Below are positions 5,610 through 9,873 of a stretch of DNA of 9,873 nt, piece after piece. How positions within the stretch are numbered: the first letter of the stretch is position 1; every line of letters begins with the position of its first letter. Origin of the DNA: Deltaproteobacteria bacterium UBA2385 (lineage in GTDB: Bacteria; Myxococcota_A; UBA796; UBA2385); contig DDSR01000031.1 of assembly GCA_002343455.1 (NCBI GenBank), forward strand, positions 1 to 9,873. Direction: 5' to 3'. The notes beneath the pieces are model-generated. The model was not told the DNA's origin. It did no database searches and saw nothing but the letters and a program-made list of their open reading frames with translations. Made by a program: the position numbers and the translations under genes.

Positions 5610-6749
5610 TATGGCAGCACCGCGTGGTGGGCCGAGAAGAGCGGGATCCAGGTCAGCCGAAAGCGGTATCGGTACACGGGGATGGAGCGGGACGAAGAGA
5701 CGGGGATGGCGTACCACCACCACCGGTACTACCTGCCGTGGCTGGGGAGGTGGGCGAGCGAGGATCCGGCGGGGTTGGTGGATGGGCCGAACCGGTACGT
5801 GTATGCGCGGGGGAGCCCTGTCGGGGGCAAGGATCCGAGCGGACTCGCGGCTGCCCAGTTCCCGCGTCCCCCTTCGATACCCCCTGGGTTGGAGAAGCGT
5901 CTCCTGATCGAGGCGGACATCTGGACCGACAAGGTGACGGCCCTGGCCGATGCCGCAGCTGCGGTGAAATCGGACCCGATGGGCGCCCTCGTGCAGGCTG
6001 CGCGGCGGACCCCGGCCGGTCTCGCCGCGCAAGGACAATGGAGTGACGCCGCAGGCGCCTATGTCGACGCACTCGCAGCCCCACTGCGAACCGGCGCCGA
6101 TGCCTTGATGGGAGCGCCTGAGCAAGTCGCTCACGTCGCAGGGTATTGGACGGAAAGTGACCCGGGCGTCATCCGGGCGCACCGTGAGCGGTCGCTCGAA
6201 ATCACGGCCGCCCAGGCGGAGCTGGGCGGCTTGGCAGGAGCGCCGGCCGGAGGGGAGTTGATCCGGCGCGGGCTTCGTTCGGTACCGCGACTTCTGGACG
6301 ATGCCCCCATGCCAATGGGGCTGATGGTGAGGGGGGCTGCCGATGCCTCACAGGGGGGATTCGGGGCCTTCCGTGCCAGAGCGCGCCACCTGGGATTCGA
6401 CCCTGATCGCGGAGTCCTTGATGTTCGAGAAGGGATCGCAGGAGCAAGGCTTGAAGGACTACTCGGCCGCCAGATCCGCCGGGGCGAAGCCGGTGCGGAC
6501 TTCGTAGATGACGCCGTGGGCGGCCTGGGCAGTATCAGCCTGAAGGGTCCACTACCTGCAAGGGCGCGAGGCAACGCGCAGGGGCTGCTGCGTTCGGCCA
6601 CGGACGACTTGTCCCTAAACTCTGGTGCGGATTCTCTCGTTGTGGACTTGCGGGGCCTGTCAGCCGAAGACGCAGCCACGGTCAGATCTGGAGTTGAGGC
6701 CGCACTGCCCGGGGCCCGGTATCCCAAGACGCTCGTATTCATGGATTAG
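5535..6749 (+). CDS. orphan RHS C-terminal tip: RHS core end plus polymorphic toxin domain, probable nuclease
   Basis: The product has 404 residues from GTG 5535. Residues 20-104 are the end of an RHS/YD-repeat shell: YEEYHPYGSTAWW (20-32), KRYRYTGMERDEETGMAYHHHRYY in which RYRYTGMERDEETG is the family hallmark (44-57), LGRWASEDPAGLVDGPN (70-86) and DPSGL (100-104). The two DPxG motifs form the usual self-cleavage and tip boundary, with a 19-residue gap here. After residue 104 the sequence is unique: a helical linker to about 270, then a compact domain. There Glu307 (ARLEGLLG), Asp322 (ADFVDD) and Lys337 (SISLKGP) are spaced like a PD-(D/E)xK nuclease, and SLVVDLRGLSAEDAATVRSGVEAAL recalls CdiA-CT nuclease tips. 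The thousand-residue RHS shell and export signals are absent, so it is a cassette or remnant. Composition is less GC-rich near the 3' end. The following gene is the likely immunity protein. Confidence 0.85.
   Translation: MVENAARFRPSKGPRGRGEYEEYHPYGSTAWWAEKSGIQVSRKRYRYTGMERDEETGMAYHHHRYYLPWLGRWASEDPAGLVDGPNRYVYARGSPVGGKDPSGLAAAQFPRPPSIPPGLEKRLLIEADIWTDKVTALADAAAAVKSDPMGALVQAARRTPAGLAAQGQWSDAAGAYVDALAAPLRTGADALMGAPEQVAHVAGYWTESDPGVIRAHRERSLEITAAQAELGGLAGAPAGGELIRRGLRSVPRLLDDAPMPMGLMVRGAADASQGGFGAFRARARHLGFDPDRGVLDVREGIAGARLEGLLGRQIRRGEAGADFVDDAVGGLGSISLKGPLPARARGNAQGLLRSATDDLSLNSGADSLVVDLRGLSAEDAATVRSGVEAALPGARYPKTLVFMD
5583..5609 (+). repeat. 27-bp perfect inverted repeat, right copy (RHS motif coding)
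   Basis: Exact reverse complement of 4303-4329. It encodes RGEYEEYHP in the frame of the RHS tip gene and continues into YGSTAWW. It is separated from the left copy by 1253 bases that contain the recombinase gene. Confidence 0.9.
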
Positions 6750-6753
6750 GAGG
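6748..6753 (+). promoter_or_regulatory. Shine-Dalgarno of the immunity gene, overlapping the toxin stop
   Basis: AGGAGG at 6748-6753 overlaps the TAG stop of the RHS tip (6747-6749) and is six bases from the ATG at 6760. It fixes the immunity start and implies coupled expression of toxin and antidote. Confidence 0.8.
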
Positions 6754-6759
6754 TACAGC

Positions 6760-7158
6760 ATGGGCACCTCATACGTGACTATCGATGGCCGAAGCGAGGC
6801 TTTCAACGACACTGACTTGCTGGTGTTGCTTCGTCTCACCACCTACAGCATGCGGAATCAGGAGTTGCTGCCCGAAATCGCGGAGGCGTGGGAAGGGGCC
6901 ATCCAGGGACATGGTCCAGGCGTTGTCAATGTTCCGATGGACAGGCTCGCTGGGCAGTCCACGGAGCGAGAGCAACTCTCGGCCCTGTTGTCGGGGCTGC
7001 AAGCGGAGGTGCAGGGCTTCGGTGGCACCGTGCCAGTCGCCTACCTCCGAGAACGCTGCGACCTCCCCGGCATCCGATTCGATGCGCCGTACCCGACGAA
7101 GCTGCTCGTGGCCGCCATCAAGAGACTGCGTGGACTTGTGGATCCTGAACGGCCGTAG
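6760..7158 (+). CDS. probable immunity protein for the RHS toxin tip
   Basis: The product has 132 residues. The start is set by a perfect Shine-Dalgarno that overlaps the toxin stop, ten bases after it; a longer open frame from 6625 would lie within the toxin gene and is rejected. I recognise no family. The protein is soluble, without signal peptide or membrane segment, and looks mixed alpha/beta with an acidic helical part (LLPEIAEAWEGAI, EREQLSALLSGLQAEV). It ends in a basic helix (TKLLVAAIKRLRGLV). A small, orphan, cytoplasmic protein encoded directly downstream of a polymorphic toxin tip is the normal position of the cognate immunity gene. Its codon use is less GC-extreme than that of hrpB, consistent with joint acquisition with the toxin. 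The role rests on position, not on homology. Confidence 0.7.
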   Translation: MGTSYVTIDGRSEAFNDTDLLVLLRLTTYSMRNQELLPEIAEAWEGAIQGHGPGVVNVPMDRLAGQSTEREQLSALLSGLQAEVQGFGGTVPVAYLRERCDLPGIRFDAPYPTKLLVAAIKRLRGLVDPERP

Positions 7159-7420
7159 ACAACCCCACCTCATCCGACCCGCTCGGTCCCGTCGGGGCCA
7201 GGGCCGCCAGGGGACGGGGCGTCCGTCGGCCTATCCACCCGGATGTACAGGGGCCCCACCATGCCCATGAAGAGAAAAAGGGGCCTGGTCGTTACAATTC
7301 CCATTGCGCCTGAAGCACCCCCACCCCCGGGGTCCCCCGCTTGACCAGGCAAGTCGTCCCGAGCGCACGCTCGACTCTCGCCCGCCTGCCCCACGAGCGA
7401 AGCGACAGGAGGTTCTACGC
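7159..7420. other. 262-bp intergenic region without a supported gene
   Basis: The stretch lies between the converging immunity and PIN-toxin genes. Most is GC-rich and featureless. At 7261-7310 there is an AT-richer patch containing GAAGAGAAAAAGG. It lies in short frames on both strands (plus MPMKRKRGLVVTIPIAPEAP, minus MGIVTTRPLFLFMGMVGPLY), neither with a good Shine-Dalgarno. CAGGGGCCCC (about 7239-7248) and GGGGCCTG (about 7284-7291) could pair imperfectly. I see no copy of the site A/B repeat that would mark a cassette end. Confidence 0.4.
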
Positions 7421-7855
7421 TCAGCCAGATCGGCGAAGCCGCCGCCCCTTCCGCTTCGTCGGATCGGGGTGCTGCGAGGGATGCTCATGGAAGCGCACCC
7501 CGGGAAGGTCGCGGAAGTGCCCATCCTGCGTCACCAAGTCCACACCGAGGACCTCGGCCTGGCTGAGGATGAGCGCATCGGCCAGGGGCAGTCCAAGCGT
7601 GTGGGCCAGGCGTGCTGCATGGACGGCGTGGCCCAGGTGCAGGGGCACAGGTTGGGCGTTGACCATTCCGGCCACCGCCATCAGCCTGGCGTCGTCGTCC
7701 ACGTTGGCCCGCGCCAGCCACTTCAGAACCTCCGCCAGCACGATGGGCGAAAGATAGACCTCGTCCAGGTCGCCGAAGTAGAGCTCGACGTAGGCATCGG
7801 CGAGCGGGCCGTCGGCAAACAGCTCGATCCAGACGCAGCTATCGAGCAGGACCAT
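7421..7855 (-). CDS. PIN-domain toxin, VapC-type ribonuclease
   Basis: The product has 144 residues, matching the usual 130-145 of VapC. The PIN acidic residues are all present: Asp5 in VLLDSCVWIEL, Glu42 in VLAEVLK, Asp93 in LPLADALIL and Asp111 in LVTQDGHF. VapC-type PIN proteins are Mg-dependent RNases that cut tRNA or rRNA when freed from their antitoxin. The ATG at 7855 overlaps the antitoxin stop by one base (TGATG), so the two are translationally coupled. The C-terminal tail (about residues 125-144, PDPTKRKGRRLRRSG) is strongly basic and could touch RNA. The gene is leftward, converging on the immunity gene. Confidence 0.9.
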   Translation of the reverse strand: MVLLDSCVWIELFADGPLADAYVELYFGDLDEVYLSPIVLAEVLKWLARANVDDDARLMAVAGMVNAQPVPLHLGHAVHAARLAHTLGLPLADALILSQAEVLGVDLVTQDGHFRDLPGVRFHEHPSQHPDPTKRKGRRLRRSG

Positions 7856-8067
7856 CAGTCCTCTGGCCTACGGTCCCGAAACCCGGAGGTGTCGGCGCCA
7901 CGAGCGATGCCGCGAAGGGTGCGTACATCGACCTTCGGGACCAGGCGAAGCGTCCGGCCGTCGGGAACGACAACCAGGTCCGTTCCTGGCACCCAACCCA
8001 GATCTTTCCGAACTTGCGCGGGAATCGCCACCTTGCCGTCTTGTCCGACTCGAACGGGCTTGGCCAT
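7855..8067 (-). CDS. AbrB/SpoVT-type antitoxin of the PIN toxin (VapB-like)
   Basis: The product has 70 residues from ATG 8067, preceded by GGAGG four bases upstream; the longer open frame to 8130 lacks support. Residues 1-45 form a swapped-hairpin AbrB fold: VRVGQDGKVAIPAQVRKDLGW, then VPGTDLVVVPDGRTLRLVPK. This is the DNA-binding half found in VapB and MazE antitoxins. The C-terminal residues 46-70 would be the toxin-binding tail. The protein is expected to neutralise the PIN RNase and repress its own promoter, just upstream at 8084-8089. Upstream DNA is shared with the divergent second recombinase. Confidence 0.88.
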   Translation of the reverse strand: MAKPVRVGQDGKVAIPAQVRKDLGWVPGTDLVVVPDGRTLRLVPKVDVRTLRGIARGADTSGFRDRRPED

Positions 8068-8083
8068 GGAACCTCCAGGGGGA

Positions 8084-8089
8084 AGTATA
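8084..8089 (-). promoter_or_regulatory. candidate -10 box of the toxin-antitoxin operon
   Basis: TATACT on the minus strand (8089-8084), 16 bases before the antitoxin ATG and the only strong AT patch in the divergent gap. The -35 region (around 8107-8112, CATGTG) is weak, as is usual for an autoregulated operon. Confidence 0.4.
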
Positions 8090-8252
8090 GCGCGGAAAAT
8101 GCCCGGCACATGACCCCCCCAGTGGGGCACGGGTTTCCGAGCAGGAGCCTTCGGTGGGACCCTCGGCCGCCTCGGGAACGATGGCAGCTCCGTGGACGGG
8201 TGGCCGGCACCGAGCGCGGACCTCCATCCACGGCGGCTACCCCGGAGTGGCC

Positions 8253-9209
8253 ATGTTCTGCATCCTCATCCCGGCCTGGTTGGCGGCCCTCGACCAACGG
8301 GTCGACCTGGCCCACAGCACCAAGGTGACCTATGCGCGAATCGGGGCCCACCTGCGGGCGTGGGCATCGCGCAACGAAGAAGCCCCGCTCGACCTCCACC
8401 CGTACGTGGCCGAGCGGCGAGCCGCCGGCGTCGCGCCGCGCACCCTCGCCCTCGAGCTGCGCGTCGCCGCCGTGGCCTTCCGCTGGGGCCAGCAGACCGG
8501 GAGGGTCTCCACGACGGCCTCCTTGCGGGTTCCCCGCCTGCGGATCGATCCGCAGGACTTCGTCCTCAACCACCGCACGCCGACGCCGGGACAGGCAGGA
8601 ATGGCTATCCAGGCGATGGCGGCAGACGCCTGGCGCCTGGCCGCCCTCGTGCTCGCCCGGACCGGCGCGCCGGTCGGTGAGGTGGTTCGGCTGCGGTCCT
8701 GCGACCTGGACGAGCTTGCGGGCCGACTGGCCCGCGGCCGGGTCTCCGGAGCCCGCAAGAGCGGCACCCGCTGGTTCCCGATGGACCCCGCCAGCCTCCA
8801 CGCTCTGGAGGGACGCTCCGGCCACGGGGAGGCTCCGCTGTTCGACTTCGGGGGCACGACCGCGCCCATCCAGTGCCTGGCGCGGCGCCTGCGCCAGGCC
8901 TGTGCCCTTGCGGGCGTGCCCGCCTTCACGCCGCACGGCCTGCGCCGCATGGTCGTGGGGCGCCTCCTCCGCGCCCGGATCGACCCCGGCACGGCGGCGT
9001 CGCCCACCGGGCACACCGTCGAAGTGATGCTCACCTACTCCTCACTCTCCCCGCGGCGAGCTTCCGAGCCCCCACCGACCCCGCCACCGCTCGCGAACCC
9101 AGACCGCCTAGCGTCGACGAGGGCTTCAGCGTTGTCGAGAGGCGCGACCATGGGCGCAGCCTACACCCTTGCGCCTCGTCAAGCCAGCCTTCGTCGGCAG
9201 CGTCGGTGA
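8253..9209 (+). CDS. decayed tyrosine recombinase paralogue, C-terminus replaced, probably inactive
   Basis: From ATG 8253 (GGAG upstream) residues 1-261 align without large gaps to the recombinase at 4597, with roughly half the residues identical by eye (STKVTYARIGAHL, GVAPRTLALELRV, LNHRTPTP, HGLRRMVVGRL). Key differences: the box I arginine is Pro140 (TGAPVGEV against TGARAGEV), and LTGH has become PTGH. His228, Arg231, His254 and the beta-hairpin lysine remain. Homology ends at codons for VML near 9030. The following Tyr262 comes from foreign DNA (site C), is one residue closer to His254 than the true nucleophile, and is followed by a low-complexity tail to 9209 with no recombinase character. 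The frame is open but the enzyme should be dead. It may be a pseudogene or a DNA-binding decoy. An in-frame upstream start at 8154 is unsupported. Confidence 0.8.
   Translation: MFCILIPAWLAALDQRVDLAHSTKVTYARIGAHLRAWASRNEEAPLDLHPYVAERRAAGVAPRTLALELRVAAVAFRWGQQTGRVSTTASLRVPRLRIDPQDFVLNHRTPTPGQAGMAIQAMAADAWRLAALVLARTGAPVGEVVRLRSCDLDELAGRLARGRVSGARKSGTRWFPMDPASLHALEGRSGHGEAPLFDFGGTTAPIQCLARRLRQACALAGVPAFTPHGLRRMVVGRLLRARIDPGTAASPTGHTVEVMLTYSSLSPRRASEPPPTPPPLANPDRLASTRASALSRGATMGAAYTLAPRQASLRRQRR
9035..9151 (-). CDS. 38-residue leader ORF of site C
   Basis: ATG at 9151-9149 opens a leftward frame starting MVAPLDNAEALVDARR, then a Gly/Ser-rich stretch, and ending RGESEE followed by TAG. The end is the RHS motif RGEYEEY after a Tyr-to-Ser change and a TAC-to-TAG stop. 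There are 30 residues between MV and RGE against 14 at sites A and B, a difference of exactly 16 codons, so the reading frame is kept. It faces the 3' end of the decayed recombinase. Translation is uncertain. Confidence 0.3.
   Translation of the reverse strand: MVAPLDNAEALVDARRSGFASGGGVGGGSEARRGESEE
9036..9164 (-). other. site C: third, degenerate copy of the site at the broken end of the second recombinase
   Basis: On the minus strand, 9164-9143 matches the left arm of site A at 20 of 22 bases (GTAGGCTG..CCATGGTCGCG). The sequence 9056-9036 matches the RHS repeat at 19 of 21. The spacer is 48 bases longer than in A and B. TTGACG (9182-9177), 13 bases, TAGGCT (9163-9158), six bases and ATG repeat the pattern of site B. 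The repeat end joins the recombinase-like coding sequence directly, which marks a recombination scar. Confidence 0.55.
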
Positions 9210-9231
9210 GGGCGGGGCGGCCGAGGAGGTT

Positions 9232-9409
9232 GAGGGCCGGAGACGGCGGTCGATTCTTCGGTGATGGCGATCGAGCCTCGGAGAATCGACCGGAATACGG
9301 TCGATACCGGTCGGGTACCTCGGAACCTCCTCGGAATCGACCGATATGCGGTCGATTCTGGCAGGGTCAACCAACATCCATGGAGAATCGACCGCCCCGC
9401 GTTGCACCC
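9232..9409. repeat. palindromic repeat array with 51-bp period
   Basis: Units of a 25-bp palindrome, GAATCGACCG-N5-CGGTCGATTC, alternate with 26-bp spacers. Left arms start at 9283, 9334 and 9385; right arms start at 9247, 9298 (one mismatch, GATAC) and 9349. Both series step by exactly 51. The first unit (9232-9256) keeps only its right arm and the last (9385-9409) only its left arm. The spacers differ from each other. Because 51 is divisible by three, short 17-residue peptide repeats (IDR-VDS) appear in both strands, but no start or coding signal supports a gene. The 9210-9477 gap holds nothing else I can support. Confidence 0.8.
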
Positions 9410-9435
9410 GGGTTCGGCCGAGGGAACGTGCCACT

Positions 9436-9452
9436 CCGCGGCCGAACCGCGG
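9436..9452 (-). terminator. possible hairpin downstream of the exported-protein gene
   Basis: CCGCGG (9436-9441), five-base loop, CCGCGG (9447-9452) forms a strong GC stem 26 bases after the leftward stop at 9478. In the minus-strand transcript the loop region reads UUCGG. There is no T-run, so termination is only a possibility. Confidence 0.25.
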
Positions 9453-9477
9453 CCCTGGTCCCGGGGCGCGACCCGGC

Positions 9478-9873
9478 TCAGCGGCTCAGCTCGGCCTCGC
9501 CGGAGTAGGTGCCTCCGGTGGTGCCCGCGGTGCAGATCCCGTCCATCTCGAAGGCCAGGGTGAGCCCGTCTCGGTCCACGGTGCCCTCGACGTCGGTATC
9601 GGCGAAGACGGTCCCCGAGGCCCACTCGACGCTGACCGAGGTGGTGTCGTCCTCGATGGCGCCCGAGATGGTCGCCCGCTGCGAACCGCGCCCGGACAGC
9701 AGACCCGAGAAGGTGCAGGTCATGGACCCCTCCCAGGTGCGCGCGTCGTCCTCGACCACGATGGAGCCGGTCCCCGAACAGGTGTCCGAAAAGAGCGTAT
9801 CGTAGGTGCAGCGCACCTCGACCGTGCCGGACATGACGCCGATGAGCGGGTCGACCTCGGTCCCCCCGTCGCC
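9478..9873 (-). CDS. C-terminal part of a beta-rich, probably exported protein (partial)
   Basis: The leftward frame is open from the right edge to TGA at 9478, giving 131 residues. An internal ATG at 9834 exists, but the 13 codons before it (GDGGTEVDPLIGV) continue naturally, so the true start is probably outside. The sequence alternates hydrophobic and Ser/Thr/Asp/Gly residues (GTVEVRCTY, GSIVVEDD, GSMTCTFSG, ATISGAIEDDTTSVSVEW, VEGTVDRDG, GGTYSGEAEL), which suggests a beta-sandwich or barrel. Four cysteines (CTYD, DTCSG, TCTFS, GICTA) could form disulphides, fitting an extracytoplasmic location. A preceding lipobox and a Gly/Asp-rich linker, common in myxobacterial lipoproteins, would be expected beyond the edge. 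No family or function is recognised. Confidence 0.7.
   Translation of the reverse strand, partial: GDGGTEVDPLIGVMSGTVEVRCTYDTLFSDTCSGTGSIVVEDDARTWEGSMTCTFSGLLSGRGSQRATISGAIEDDTTSVSVEWASGTVFADTDVEGTVDRDGLTLAFEMDGICTAGTTGGTYSGEAELSR

Noticed and set aside
6625..6759. Longer N-terminus for the immunity protein
   Set aside because: It would lie inside the toxin gene; the AGGAGG at 6748-6753 points to the ATG at 6760.
7170..7394. Leftward 74-residue frame downstream of the PIN toxin
   Set aside because: No Shine-Dalgarno or family features; the N-terminal half is Gly/Arg-rich shadow sequence.
7304..8113. Rightward 269-residue frame opposite the PIN/AbrB genes
   Set aside because: Antisense shadow; the minus strand shows complete PIN catalytic residues and an AbrB fold.
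9232..9409. CRISPR array
   Set aside because: Sizes fit, but the repeats are full palindromes with variable centres, only two complete units exist, spacers are few and there are no cas genes.
9126..9434. Leftward 102-residue frame with 17-residue repeats
   Set aside because: The peptide repeat follows from the 51-bp DNA period; both strands give similar peptides and no ribosome-binding site supports either.

Overview
The window is about 70% GC throughout its coding parts, with third codon positions almost always G or C, GTG/TTG starts and tightly overlapping genes. Together with an RHS-type toxin fragment and HrpB, this suggests a Myxococcota-like (former Deltaproteobacteria) chromosome. The taxonomic guess is an inference from composition and gene content; no rRNA or marker gene is present.

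Layout. (1) 1-114: start of a leftward gene for a secreted acidic protein, running off the left edge. (2) 227-4247: a rightward three-gene operon with 4-nt overlaps: an unrecognised helical protein, a DnaC-like AAA+ ATPase with an N-terminal cysteine-rich region, and the helicase HrpB. This looks like core DNA/RNA housekeeping. (3) 4248-9164: an accessory island. It holds an apparently intact tyrosine recombinase (4597-5457), an orphan RHS C-terminal tip with a nuclease-like toxin domain (5535-6749), a probable immunity gene coupled to it (6760-7158), a leftward AbrB/PIN toxin-antitoxin pair (8067-7421), and a second, decayed recombinase (8253 onward). (4) 9232-9409: an array of imperfect palindromes with an exact 51-bp period. 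(5) 9478-9873: the C-terminal part of a leftward gene for a beta-rich, probably exported protein, running off the right edge.

The most interesting structure is in the island. The intact recombinase is bracketed by a perfect 27-bp inverted repeat (4303-4329 and 5583-5609), which encodes the RHS motif RGEYEEYHP in the outward direction on each side. Each copy is part of an 88-bp site that begins with a TARGCT hexamer, six bases, an ATG/GTG start and GTCG, then 39 unrelated bases, then the 27-mer. On the right this start is fused in frame to the RHS toxin tip; on the left the frame ends two codons after the motif. A third, mutated site (9036-9164, opposite strand) abuts the point where the second recombinase loses its C-terminus. 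I propose a recombinase-linked platform that supplies a start and short leader to RHS toxin-tip cassettes, by cassette insertion, inversion or both. The repeats and frames are read directly from the sequence; the mechanism is inference.
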